64,000 bases of DNA from Vibrio celticus (GTDB lineage: Bacteria > Pseudomonadota > Gammaproteobacteria > Enterobacterales > Vibrionaceae). The position numbers and the translations under genes are program-made. Each line of letters starts with the position of its first letter. The first letter of the stretch is position 1. Below are positions 17,497-26,237 of this stretch, piece after piece. The notes beneath the pieces were generated by a model. The model saw nothing but the letters and a program-made list of their open reading frames with translations, did no database searches and was not told where the DNA came from. Where the stretch lies: NCBI RefSeq assembly GCF_024347335.1, contig NZ_AP025464.1, forward strand, positions 1,612,001-1,676,000, given 5' to 3'.

Positions 17497-18711
17497 ATGT
17501 CTAACTCTCAGGAAAAAAAGACAATGGACGCGATTACCATTAAGAACCTCGATGTTGTGTTTGGTGATAAGCCGAAGCAAGCGCTTGAGCTGCTCGACCA
17601 AGGTAAAACTCGCCAAGAGATCATTGATGAGGTTGGCCAAGTCGTTGGCGTGGACAATGTGTCTCTGACCGTTGAAGAAGGCGAGATTTGTGTGCTGATG
17701 GGTTTGTCTGGTTCTGGTAAATCATCTTTGCTACGCGCAGTTAACGGCTTGAATGAGATCAGCCGTGGTTCATTGGCGATCAAAGATGGAGACAAGCTGG
17801 TTGATTTAGGTGAACAGTGCGACGAAGCGACTCTGCGTCATCTTCGTACTCACCGCGTTTCTATGGTGTTCCAAAAGTTTGCTTTGATGCCATGGCTTAA
17901 CGTATTAGACAACGTGGCGTTTGGTCTTGAAATGCAGGGTGTAGCAAAAGATGTTCGTCGTGCAAAAGCGCGTGAGCAATTGGAAATGGTCGGCCTAGCC
18001 GAATGGGAAACCAAATTCCCGCATGAGCTTTCTGGCGGCATGCAGCAACGTGTTGGTTTGGCACGTGCGTTTGTAATGGATACTGACATTCTATTGATGG
18101 ATGAACCGTTTTCGGCGCTTGACCCACTGATTCGTGCTCAACTGCAAGATGAACTGATCACGCTGCAAAACAAACTCAACAAAACGATTCTGTTCGTGAG
18201 TCACGACCTAGATGAAGCACTGAAGATTGGTAACAACATCGCGATCATGGAGTCAGGAAAGCTGATTCAACACGGTAAGCCTGAAGAGATCGTATTGACG
18301 CCAAAAACAGAATACGTAAAAGACTTCGTGGCTCACACCAATCCATTGAATGTGCTTAAAGGTCGTTCTTTGATGCAGCCTCTTGATTCACTGACGCAAG
18401 AGAATGAAAGCTGGAAGATCTGCGATTCTAAAGATCTCTGGATTGAACAGAATGAAGGTGCTTTATCTGTGAAAGGTGAATCTGCTTTGGCGCTTGTCGA
18501 GTGGAGCGAGTCTGATGACCTAACCGCGATCAGCGCGTCGAGTGTGGTCGTGGCAAGTCCGGAAATTGGCATGCGTGATGCGATTAAGCTCAAGCAGATC
18601 AGTAACCACCCGATTTTGCTGGTGGAAGACAATCAACTGGTCGGTATTCTGGATAACAGCGAGTTTTACAACGCACTAACGGGTAATTTTCAGATGAATA
18701 CAGCCGCGTAA
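17497..18711 (+). CDS. choV: Choline ABC transporter ATP-binding protein
   Basis: 404-residue ATPase that powers choline import. I choose the ATG at 17497 because AAGGAAG lies at 17483-17489; an upstream GTG at 17464 would overlap choW by 31 bases. The Walker A motif GLSGSGKSS is near residues 69-77, the signature LSGGMQQRVG near 178, and Walker B ILLMDEPFSALD near 200. The tail from about 285 to the end is a divergent regulatory (CBS-like) region, as in ProV/OpuAA proteins that sense ionic strength. It ends the bet-cho operon and is followed by a terminator. Confidence 0.94.
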   Translation: MSNSQEKKTMDAITIKNLDVVFGDKPKQALELLDQGKTRQEIIDEVGQVVGVDNVSLTVEEGEICVLMGLSGSGKSSLLRAVNGLNEISRGSLAIKDGDKLVDLGEQCDEATLRHLRTHRVSMVFQKFALMPWLNVLDNVAFGLEMQGVAKDVRRAKAREQLEMVGLAEWETKFPHELSGGMQQRVGLARAFVMDTDILLMDEPFSALDPLIRAQLQDELITLQNKLNKTILFVSHDLDEALKIGNNIAIMESGKLIQHGKPEEIVLTPKTEYVKDFVAHTNPLNVLKGRSLMQPLDSLTQENESWKICDSKDLWIEQNEGALSVKGESALALVEWSESDDLTAISASSVVVASPEIGMRDAIKLKQISNHPILLVEDNQLVGILDNSEFYNALTGNFQMNTAA

Positions 18712-18722
18712 AATTTCGTTTT

Positions 18723-18750
18723 CCAGCTTGGCGATTAGGGCTGGTTTTTT
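18723..18750 (+). terminator. Terminator of the bet-cho operon
   Basis: CCAGC pairs with GCTGG across a 12-base loop, followed directly by six Ts, 11 bases after the choV stop. Confidence 0.75.
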
Positions 18751-19072
18751 ATTAGGTGGAGAGGGTTAAGTCTCTCTACCTCTATGATTATTAAAATATA
18801 TTATTCTTTGAACTTGTATTCTCTGACTCGTTATTTTTGCCTTCATTGAAGCTTTCATTTCCCCTTCATTAAGTAAAAGTGCCGTACCACGCAAGTTTAG
18901 TGGTATAGAAAAGATTGAGAATAGTATGAACATCAGTACAATGCGGAAAAATCAATGAAGTAATTTATCAATTTACAGTGTAATTCGAGCTCACCTGACG
19001 TAAATAATCAGGGCATATCATCGCTTCGACGCTGTAAACCATTCACAGTATATTAGTACAAAGGTCTGCATC
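18751..19072 (+). other. Gap upstream of the MarR gene
   Basis: About 320 bases. It should contain the promoter of the MarR-family gene. A short inverted repeat, CCTGACGTAAATAATCAGG (18993-19011; arms CCTGA/TCAGG), lies near the start, but its role is unknown. No small gene was supported. Confidence 0.4.
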
Positions 19073-19555
19073 TTGGACAAACATGACGAAATCCTGGTCG
19101 CTATTCGCCAAATTATTCGCGCTATCGATTTACACTCGAAAAAGCTGAGTAAAGAGTATGGTTTGACTGGCCCTCAATTAATCTTAATGAGAGCAATCCA
19201 AGAAATGGGTAATGTGACGATCAAAGAATTGTCTAATCACACCAATGTAAGCCAAGCCACCACAACCACGATCATCGATCGCTTGGAACTGAATGGCTAT
19301 GTACAACGTGTTCGCAGCTCGTCAGACCGACGCAAAGTACACGCAAACCTGACTGAAAAAGGTCAAGAGTTGCTAAACAATGCGCCACCACCGCTGCAAG
19401 ATAACTTCGTTAAAAAATTCCAAAACCTAGAGCCGTGGGAGCAAAGCTTACTACTTTCTTCAATGCAGCGAGTATCATCAATGATGAACGCAGAAGACAT
19501 CGACGCTGCTCCAGTACTTCAGCTTGAAGGCATTGCAAACGTAGCCAAGAGCTAA
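19073..19555 (+). CDS. MarR-family regulator, CosR/EctR-like
   Basis: 160-residue winged-helix regulator with a TTG start (MDKHDEILVAIRQIIRAID). The HTH and wing span about residues 45-100 (TIKELSNHTNVSQATTTTIIDRLELNGYV, then RSSSDRRKV). From memory the N-terminus and the C-terminal AEDIDAAPVL segment match the Vibrio compatible-solute regulator CosR, which represses ectoine and betaine systems at low salinity. Its position just beyond the choline operon supports an osmotic role. It has its own promoter gap and terminator. Family membership is firm; the CosR assignment is inference. Confidence 0.85.
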   Translation: MDKHDEILVAIRQIIRAIDLHSKKLSKEYGLTGPQLILMRAIQEMGNVTIKELSNHTNVSQATTTTIIDRLELNGYVQRVRSSSDRRKVHANLTEKGQELLNNAPPPLQDNFVKKFQNLEPWEQSLLLSSMQRVSSMMNAEDIDAAPVLQLEGIANVAKS

Positions 19556-19604
19556 CGTCAGTTTTAAATTATTCATTTAGGACAATGACTTAAATGATTG
19601 TCAA

Positions 19605-19629
19605 ATGGTCGCATTAAGCGGCCATTTTT
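19605..19629 (+). terminator. Terminator of the MarR gene
   Basis: ATGGTCGC-ATTAA-GCGGCCAT gives an 8-pair stem (one G-U pair) followed by TTTT, 50 bases past the stop. Confidence 0.8.
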
Positions 19630-20002
19630 GGTCTTGGCCTCCCCACTCCTCAGATTTTACTGATACAAATTATCTTTTAGTTGTAGCCTGTCGACACAAA
19701 CTAAGGCCTTCGAGTGACGAGTATCAGCGAGTGTATCTGTATAGGGTATTGCATCAAGTTCATACTGACATATGATGATTATCTTCTCGTTGTGTCTCAT
19801 CTTATACACCTCTTCTAAGCGACAAAACTTTTTTCAAGATAAGCACATCCTATAAATCGAAAATAACAACCTTAAAGGGCTTGTTTGGTGCCTTAAAATG
19901 GCTAAATTAGGGTGTTTTAAGTTGCTGTTTTTGTTGGTTTTTAATTTGGTGTTTTCTTAAGATCGCAATGGTAGTCTTAGCTTAATTTCTTTAGGGGGCT
20001 AA
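19630..20002 (+). other. Gap upstream of the qnr gene
   Basis: About 370 bases with the qnr promoter presumably in the AT-rich last 150 bases. A ribosome site (AGGGGGC) lies just before the ATG. I looked for a LexA box of CTGT-N8-ACAG form, as in qnrB promoters, and saw none. Confidence 0.45.
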
Positions 20003-20659
20003 ATGGACACCAATAACAGCACTTATCATCACCACAGTTTTGCTCAGCAAGACTTATCAGAGCTTACATTTACAGCCTGCACGTTTATCCGTTGTGATTT
20101 CAGACGTTCGAACTTGCGTGATGCAACGTTTATTAACTGTAAGTTTATTGAACAAGGCGATATTGAGGGATGCCACTTTGATGTTGCCGACTTACGAGAT
20201 GCAAGCTTCCAGAATTGTCAGCTGGCGATGGCGAATTTTAGTAATGCGAATTGCTATGGGATTGAGCTACGTGAATGCGACTTGAAAGGGGCGAACTTTA
20301 CTCGTGCGAACTTTGCCAATCAGGTGAGCAATCGCATGTATTTTTGCTCGGCATACATCACGGGTTGCAACCTGTCTTACGCTAATTTTGAACAAGCTTG
20401 TTTAGAGAAGTGCGAGCTGTTTGAGAACCGTTGGATAGGTACTTACCTTGGCGGTGCGTCACTGAAAGAGTCTGATCTCAGCCGAGGTGTATTTTCGGAA
20501 GATGTATGGGGGCAATTCAGTATGCAAGGTGCTAATTTATGCCATGCTGAATTAGAAGGGTTAGATCCTCGCAAGGTCGATACATCTGGAATTAAAATTG
20601 TCGCTTGGCAGCAAGAGCAACTGCTTGAAAGTATGGGTATTGTTGTAATGCCTGACTGA
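20003..20659 (+). CDS. qnr: Pentapeptide-repeat protein, chromosomal QnrS-like
   Basis: 218-residue protein made of tandem pentapeptides with central F/L (for example ADLRDASFQNCQLAMANFSNA), which fold into a right-handed quadrilateral beta-helix that mimics DNA and protects gyrase and topoisomerase IV from quinolones. The length equals plasmid QnrS. Segments such as CKFIEQGDIEGCHFDVADLR (about 47-66, loop A region) and VSNRMYFCSA (loop B region, from about 110) match QnrS as I remember it, as does the C-terminal WQQEQLLESMGIVV. Vibrio splendidus chromosomal qnr genes are regarded as the source lineage of qnrS. Its native role is unknown. It stands alone with its own terminator and lies about 220 bases from an IS4-family remnant. 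Confidence 0.93.
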   Translation: MDTNNSTYHHHSFAQQDLSELTFTACTFIRCDFRRSNLRDATFINCKFIEQGDIEGCHFDVADLRDASFQNCQLAMANFSNANCYGIELRECDLKGANFTRANFANQVSNRMYFCSAYITGCNLSYANFEQACLEKCELFENRWIGTYLGGASLKESDLSRGVFSEDVWGQFSMQGANLCHAELEGLDPRKVDTSGIKIVAWQQEQLLESMGIVVMPD

Positions 20660-20699
20660 TTTTTTTCACTCGGTTGGAATCAACCACAGTCGCTAGAAG

Positions 20700-20731
20700 A
20701 AAAGCCCAAAGCTAATAACTTTGGGCTTTTC
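20700..20731 (+). terminator. Terminator of the qnr gene
   Basis: AAAAGCCCAAAG pairs with CTTTGGGCTTTT (12 pairs, 7-base loop), 40 bases after the stop codon. Confidence 0.88.
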
Positions 20732-20882
20732 CGTATTTGGTGTCCCATCTGACTTTTTTATGCAAGTCGTTTGCATGTCGTGAGGCTAGATGAGTAAGTC
20801 AGCAGTTTGTTATGTCGTAAAATTTCAGTTGAATGGTGTTTGGATTTCATACGCGATCTTGATCACTGATTTTAGCGTGTTA

Positions 20883-22267
20883 CATAGACAGGATCTTAAG
20901 CTCTAAGCTATTTATTTAGATAGAAAAAAGGCTTCATTTATGATCAGATAATCGTCGCCAAACAAACCACCCATATCAACCGTGAAGCCGATGACGATTA
21001 TCTCCCTACAAAAGCAGTTTAAGCAATTCTTTAATGCTGATAGCCTTCAAAAAATGGCGAAAAGTACAGGACTTATGAAGCGATGTCGGGCTATCTTACC
21101 CGACCAGCTAGTAGTAAGCCTAGTGGCCGCTTTGAGCAAAGGAAACTGCTCATCTATTGCCGATTTACTAAGGCAATTCAATGGGATGTGCTTAAGCGCT
21201 AAAGATACTGTGGCTTATAAGCCCTACCATAACCAGTTAAGAAAAGAAGAATTTCCGATATTCATGCGCCAATTGGCCATGCGAGCGATAGCTCAGTTTG
21301 CTCGCCAGCAGAGTGCCAACCTACCAGATAAACTCGCTACCTTTGATGATGTGCTGCTTCAAGATGGTAGCTCTTTCCACATTCATCGTGACCTTTCGAA
21401 CGTTTACCCGAGCCGATTTAAACGCAATCCAGCCGCAGTTGAATGCCATATGACAATGTCTTTAAAAAGCTTTTCTCCAGTCGCAATGAGCATCAGCGCT
21501 GATACAGCATCAGAAAGAGACTTTTGCCCGCCCCAAAACAATGAGTAACAAATTGTTGTTGGCTGACGCAGGGTACCCTGACTTCCAATTCTTTACTGAG
21601 CTTGAACTGTATGGTGGTTTCTATATTTTCGAGGAGCAAAGTCCCTGAATCCTCATGTTATAGAAGCGAGAAACGGTCAGGGCCGGCATTTATCTAAACT
21701 AGAAGGAAAGAAGCTCAAAGACATCACTCGAGGTACTAATCGCTCACAGGTACTCGACCTTAAAGTTCGTAGTGGTAAGCAAGAATTTAGAGTGGTAAGA
21801 CGTTGGTTTGCAGAAGAAAAGCGATTCTGTATTTGGTTAACTAACTTGCCTTCAGGTACCTATACTGCTGATGACATAATGGCGATCTACCGCTGTCGAT
21901 GGCAGGTGGAGTTGCTTTTTAAAGAATTAAAATCTCACACAAACTGGCAACGATTTGTCACCGCACAAAAGGCCATCGTTGATGGGCTTATCTGGGCCAG
22001 TTTACTCGCTGATCATCAGGCGCAGTACTGCGCTTCAGATAATGCCATCGGTCTCGCTGTTTAAGGCGGCAAAAAATGTGGATGTGTGGCTGTTGCCCAT
22101 ATTTGAATGTATCAGCCACAAGGCATGGTCAGAAATAGGCAATAAACTGGAATGGGCCTCTAGCTATATATTTAAGAACGCACAAAAGTCCGCCCAGAGG
22201 AAGTCAAAGAAAAACATCACGTTAGACGGGATTTATGCTGGTCTTAATGCTTAAGGTTCAGTCTATG
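20883..22267 (+). mobile_element. Decayed IS4-family insertion sequence
   Basis: Terminal inverted repeats are visible: CATAGACAGGATCTTAAGC at 20883-20901 and GCTTAAGGTTCAGTCTATG at 22249-22267, which match at 16 of 19 positions when one is reversed. They bracket a transposase coding region with three frameshifts. I did not find a matching target duplication in the flanks, so the exact ends may be a few bases off or the duplication has decayed. Length is about 1.39 kb, normal for the family. Confidence 0.8.
20982..22254 (+). pseudogene. IS4-family transposase, inactivated by three frameshifts
   Basis: The reading frame is intact from 20982 to about 21525 (includes the first catalytic Asp in LLQDGSSFH). 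It then moves to another frame for the second Asp (LLLADAGYPDF, from 21541) and returns near 21640 to the first frame. That frame carries the YREK signature (YRCRWQVELLFKELK, near 21890), and the sequence shifts again near 22010 to the C-terminal part ending at 22254 (LDGIYAGLNA). All three DDE blocks can be traced, so the gene was full-length before decay. It should not transpose on its own. Confidence 0.85.
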
Positions 22268-22268
22268 A

Positions 22269-22481
22269 GCCCCGATTAACCTATTTCAAGAGCTGCAGGT
22301 ATCAGAGTCTGGCTGGGGCAAGTTTCCTGCCGTCTATGAGACCAACGGTACCAATTGGCTGAAAGTCAAAGAGGGTTGGATTCACCTCACACTAGCCGAT
22401 CAGACACTCGTTCAGTTCTACCCGGGAACTCAAGACCTATCCGGCAAATTGCAGCATGATCAGTATTTTGATCAGCATTGA
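22269..22481 (+). pseudogene. Orphan C-terminal coding fragment of unknown protein
   Basis: A 70-residue open frame with no start codon is wedged between the right end of the IS4 remnant and the left end of the IS5 element. It contains SGWGKFPAVYETNGTNWLKV and GWIHLTLADQTLVQFYPGTQ, and ends with QYFDQH. Codon use and composition look like real protein. It appears to be the tail of a gene whose front was lost when the IS4 element came in. I do not recognise the family. Confidence 0.45.
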
Positions 22482-22503
22482 TCGTAAAGCTGAATTTTGA
22501 CTA

Positions 22504-23385
22504 GGGCGTGTTGATCTTTCGTGAGTGTTTTTTGAACAGCATGGTAAAGAGTTATAATTTGCTTCGCCAAAAGTAAAACCATAACCAATACCATGCCAAG
22601 AACAATGCTAACTGATATTCGCTGGGAACTGCTACTCCAAGTTATGAAAAGTACAGGTCGTATTTACGATAAAACTGAACATCGAATGACATTTGAAGGA
22701 ATACTTTATCGAATGAGAACAGGTATTCCTTGGCGAGATCTACCCTCTGAGTTCGGAGAGTGGAGTACCGTTTACAGACGATTTAATCTTTGGTCAAAGA
22801 AAGGGATTTTAGATAATCTTTTCAAAAGCTTATCTAACATGGCTGATTTTGAATGGGTATTTCTTGATGGCTCTATAGTTAGAGCACATCAGCATAGTAC
22901 AGGTGCAGCTACTGAAAGTTCAGAGCAAATAGGAAAAAGTCGCGGGGGCAACTCAACCAAAATTCACTTAGCCGTAGATAGTGGTGGCCTGCCGATTTGC
23001 TTTGATTTATCAGAGGGACAACGCCACGATATAGTGCATGCCGAAAGCTTAGTTGAGCAACTCGATGAAGTTAATACCATCGTTTGTGATAAAGGATATG
23101 ACAGCGAACCTTTCCGTATTTTGTTAAGGAACGTGGCGGAGAAACGGTAATTGCTAAACGCAATTACGGACAAGATATAGACAAAGACAGTATGGATTGG
23201 TGTTTATACAAGTATCGTCACTTGGTCGAAAATGCCTTTGGGAGAATTAAGCATTATCGAGCTATTTCAAGTAGATATGACAAGCTAGAAAGGAATTATG
23301 CCAGCATGTTATCGCTGGCATTCATGTTAATGTGGCTACCGATGTATTGTTGAACGCGAAATGTACAGCAAAGATCAACACGCCC
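22504..23385 (+). mobile_element. IS5-family insertion sequence (IS427-like), 882 bases
   Basis: Perfect 16-base terminal inverted repeats GGGCGTGTTGATCTTT (22504-22519) and its complement (23370-23385) are flanked on both sides by TA, the usual two-base duplication of this group, within a CTAG context. It carries one transposase coding region in two frames. The perfect repeats and short length suggest recent insertion. Confidence 0.92.
22593..23353 (+). pseudogene. IS5-family transposase, split by a -1 frame change
   Basis: The first frame (22593-23150, 185 residues) has the DDE Asp residues in VFLDGSIVRAHQH and IVCDKGYDSEPF. The second frame continues with FVKERGGETVIAKRNYGQD and carries the catalytic Glu in YRHLVENAFGRIKHYRAI, ending at 23353. 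The frames join at a run of four Ts near 23119-23122, where one extra T would restore a single frame. This could be a one-base deletion or a -1 recoding site, but no classic A-rich slippery heptamer is seen there. If it is a deletion, the copy is inactive. Confidence 0.82.
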
Positions 23386-23425
23386 TAGTCTGTAGTTCGA
23401 TCAAAAAAGATCTTTTAACTATTGC

Positions 23426-23439
23426 TGAAACCGGTTTCA
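23426..23439. promoter_or_regulatory. LacI-family operator O1 upstream of bglA
   Basis: TGAAACCGGTTTCA is a perfect 14-base palindrome with the central CG typical of LacI/GalR-family operators. It lies about 95 bases before the bglA start. The LacI-family gene downstream of bglA is the likely ligand. Confidence 0.75.
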
Positions 23440-23459
23440 ATCTGTATCTTTGCTTTTAT

Positions 23460-23473
23460 TGAAATCGGTTTCA
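23460..23473. promoter_or_regulatory. LacI-family operator O2 upstream of bglA
   Basis: TGAAATCGGTTTCA repeats the O1 palindrome with one mismatch, centred 34 bases downstream of it. Paired operators of this spacing would let one repressor tetramer or two dimers block the promoter. Confidence 0.72.
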
Positions 23474-23534
23474 GAGTTGTGAACGCAGCTCTAATCCTGG
23501 TCTTTTTCACGAATAACTTGTAGCGAGTAATGGT

Positions 23535-24974
23535 ATGAACAACGAATTTCCGAACGATTTTTTATGGGGTGGTGCGGTTGCAGCACATCAGTTAGAAGGC
23601 GGCTGGGATGTGAATGGTAAAGGTGTCAGTGTTGTTGATGTATTAACAGCGGGCGCTCATGGTGTACAACGTCGAATCACCGATGGCGTGATTGATGGCG
23701 AAAACTACCCAAACCAAGTCGCAGTGGATTTCTACCATCGCTACAAAGAAGACATTAAGTTATTCGCTGAGATGGGTTTTAAGTGTTTCCGTACCAGTAT
23801 CGCTTGGACGCGTATTTTCCCAAATGGCGATGAAGCTGAGCCATGTGAAGCGGGTTTAGCATTTTACGATGACCTGTTTGATGAGCTGTTGAAATACGAC
23901 ATTCAGCCTGTGGTAACACTGAGTCACTTTGAAATGCCTTACCATCTAGCTAACGAATATGGCGGCTGGATGAACCGTAAAGTGATCGACTTCTTCGTTA
24001 AGTATTCAACTACGGTGATGGAGCGATACCAACACAAAGTGAAATACTGGATGACGTTTAATGAGATCAACAACCAGATGAACACTTCGGCAGACATCTT
24101 CGGTTGGTTATGCTCTGGTGTGAAGTTTCCACAATGCGAAAAGCCGCAAGAAGCCATGTATCAAGCGGTTCACCACCAATTTGTTGCCAGTGCGTTGGTG
24201 GTTAAAAAAGGTCACGAGATCAATCCAGATCTTCAAATCGGCGCAATGTGTGCGATGGTGCCTTTCTATCCTCGTTCTTCAAAGCCAGAAGACATCATGG
24301 TGGCACAGCAAGCGATGCGTGACCGTTACTTCTTCTCAGATGTAATGGTGCGTGGTCATTACCCAAATTACGCTAAGCGTGACTGGGCAATCAAAGGCTT
24401 CAACATTGAGATGCAGCCCGAAGATGAGCAGATCCTAAAAGAAGGTAAGGCCGATTACTTAGGCTTTAGTTACTACATGTCGAATACTTTGGATTCTTCT
24501 TCGCATCAGTCGACTGAAGAGGCGATGGACGGCGGTCATGAAAACTCGGTTGATAACCCGTTCATCCAGTCTAGCGATTGGGGCTGGCCAATTGACCCAA
24601 CGGGTTTGCGTTTCTGTTTAGCGTCTCTGTATGAACGTTATGAAGTGCCATTGTTCATTGTTGAGAACGGTTTTGGCGCTGTTGATACCATTGAAGAAGA
24701 TGGCAGCATTAATGACGACTATCGCATTGCTTACCTTGGCGACCACATCAAAGAGATGAAAAAAGCCGTTGCGATTGATGGTGTTGATTTGATGGGTTAC
24801 ACCCCTTGGGGCTGTATCGACTTAGTGTCGTTCACCACGGGCGAGATGAAAAAACGCTACGGATTCATTTACGTAGATAAGCACAACGATCAATCTGGCT
24901 CACTTGAGCGCAAACGCAAGAAGTCGTTCGAGTGGTATAAAGGCGTGATTGCATCTAACGGTGCCACTATTTAG
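23535..24974 (+). CDS. bglA: 6-phospho-beta-glucosidase (GH1)
   Basis: Cytoplasmic glycoside hydrolase family 1 enzyme of 479 residues that cleaves phosphorylated beta-glucosides such as cellobiose-6-phosphate or arbutin-6-phosphate. The acid/base is Glu177 (TFNEINN) and the nucleophile Glu377 (FIVENGFG). The C-terminal SFTTGEMKKRYGFIYVD segment carries the Ser, Lys and Tyr residues used by family members to bind the 6-phosphate. Such enzymes work after PTS import, yet no PTS gene is present here; an IS5 copy ends 150 bases upstream. Two operators in the promoter and a LacI-type gene 100 bases downstream indicate substrate induction. Confidence 0.92.
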   Translation: MNNEFPNDFLWGGAVAAHQLEGGWDVNGKGVSVVDVLTAGAHGVQRRITDGVIDGENYPNQVAVDFYHRYKEDIKLFAEMGFKCFRTSIAWTRIFPNGDEAEPCEAGLAFYDDLFDELLKYDIQPVVTLSHFEMPYHLANEYGGWMNRKVIDFFVKYSTTVMERYQHKVKYWMTFNEINNQMNTSADIFGWLCSGVKFPQCEKPQEAMYQAVHHQFVASALVVKKGHEINPDLQIGAMCAMVPFYPRSSKPEDIMVAQQAMRDRYFFSDVMVRGHYPNYAKRDWAIKGFNIEMQPEDEQILKEGKADYLGFSYYMSNTLDSSSHQSTEEAMDGGHENSVDNPFIQSSDWGWPIDPTGLRFCLASLYERYEVPLFIVENGFGAVDTIEEDGSINDDYRIAYLGDHIKEMKKAVAIDGVDLMGYTPWGCIDLVSFTTGEMKKRYGFIYVDKHNDQSGSLERKRKKSFEWYKGVIASNGATI

Positions 24975-25073
24975 AATGCATTTCCCAGCGCAGTTATGTG
25001 AACTGTGAGCTGTGATTTTGGAATGAATTAGTCGGCCTATGTCGACTAATTTTTTATAAAGGAAAAGAAGCCA

Positions 25074-26072
25074 ATGGTAACCATGCTTGATGTCGCGAAC
25101 CGCGCAGGCGTATCTAAGTCGACCGTTTCTCGTGTCTTAAATGGCAAGAACATCGTGCGCCCAGATGTGGTGAAAAAGGTATTTGATGCGATTCAAGAAA
25201 CAGGTTATCGACCGAACTTGTTGGCTCAGCAATTGGCGACCAAGAAGACCAATTTCATCGGCTTTGTAATCACCAATGAGTTGTTCAATGGCCCTTATTT
25301 CTCTTCCTTGATGTATCACGCGGCTTCTTATAGCGAAAAGTCGAATCACCAACTGGTGATCACCGATGGCAAACACAGCGCCGAAGACGAAAGAAAGGCG
25401 ATCAACTTCCTGCTGGATATGAAGTGCGCGGGCATCATCATCTACCCACAGTGCTTAAATGAAAGTGAGATTGCAAAGGTCATCGAAAGCACTGACACAC
25501 CGATTATTGTACTCAACCGAGAAATGCCGTCGAAGCCTAATCATGCCATTACCACCGACCATTATCAGAGCGCTTGTTTGATGGTTGAACACATCATCGA
25601 GCAAGGCCATACAGGCATTGCAGTGATTCGAGGAAAAGCCGGTTCTTCGACAGATGAGTTGCGTTACCAAGCCTATCAAGATGTGCTAACTAAACATGGT
25701 ACTGCATTGGATGAGGCCAAAGTTGTTCGAGGTGATTGGACGATGGAGAGCGGTTATCACGCGGCTCAGGCTCTGGTTAAAAGCAAAACCATATTCACTG
25801 CTATCTTGTCGGAAAACGATGATATGGCGATTGGTGCGATTAAGGCGTTAACTGAACTTGGGTACTCATTACCTAAAGACGTTTCTATCGTCGGCTTTGA
25901 TAACAGCAAAGTGGGGGCGTTTTTAACGCCAAGCTTAACGTCTGTCAGTGTGCCATTAGAGCAAATGACGCAAAAGGCGATCCTGCAAATTGTCGGTGAA
26001 ACAGAGCAAGCGACCACCATCAATACCACCGGCAGTTTGGTGCTACGTGATTCGATAGCGAAGCAAAATTAG
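25074..26072 (+). CDS. LacI-family regulator of the bgl locus (AscG-like)
   Basis: 332-residue repressor. The HTH is at about residues 4-26 (MLDVANRAGVSKSTVSRVLN), the hinge helix includes NLLAQQLATKK, and the effector-binding domain runs from about 60 to 330 with IVGFDNSKVGAFLTPSLTSV near 275-295. GGAAAAGAAG precedes the ATG at 25074. Sequence style resembles AscG-type regulators of beta-glucoside genes. It lies behind bglA in the same direction, and the two matching palindromes ahead of bglA are its likely targets. Confidence 0.9.
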   Translation: MVTMLDVANRAGVSKSTVSRVLNGKNIVRPDVVKKVFDAIQETGYRPNLLAQQLATKKTNFIGFVITNELFNGPYFSSLMYHAASYSEKSNHQLVITDGKHSAEDERKAINFLLDMKCAGIIIYPQCLNESEIAKVIESTDTPIIVLNREMPSKPNHAITTDHYQSACLMVEHIIEQGHTGIAVIRGKAGSSTDELRYQAYQDVLTKHGTALDEAKVVRGDWTMESGYHAAQALVKSKTIFTAILSENDDMAIGAIKALTELGYSLPKDVSIVGFDNSKVGAFLTPSLTSVSVPLEQMTQKAILQIVGETEQATTINTTGSLVLRDSIAKQN

Positions 26073-26237
26073 CACTGTTCGAATTTCATATTTCACCTAC
26101 AAAAAGTGACGAGCTGCGCATCTCTTAAACCAAGCGTAAACACTCCTTATTCACGGTTATTTAGATGTGCGATATTGCGTTTTTTGGTCGATGAATTGAC
26201 CAGCATTAGTTCAGTAATGTGAGAACAGGTAAGTAAC

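Noticed and set aside
19630..20002. LexA-type SOS box ahead of qnr
   Set aside because: No CTGT-N8-ACAG-type site was found in the gap.
20732..23534. Genomic island or integron around qnr
   Set aside because: No integrase, attC-like site or tRNA junction is seen; only two separate IS copies.
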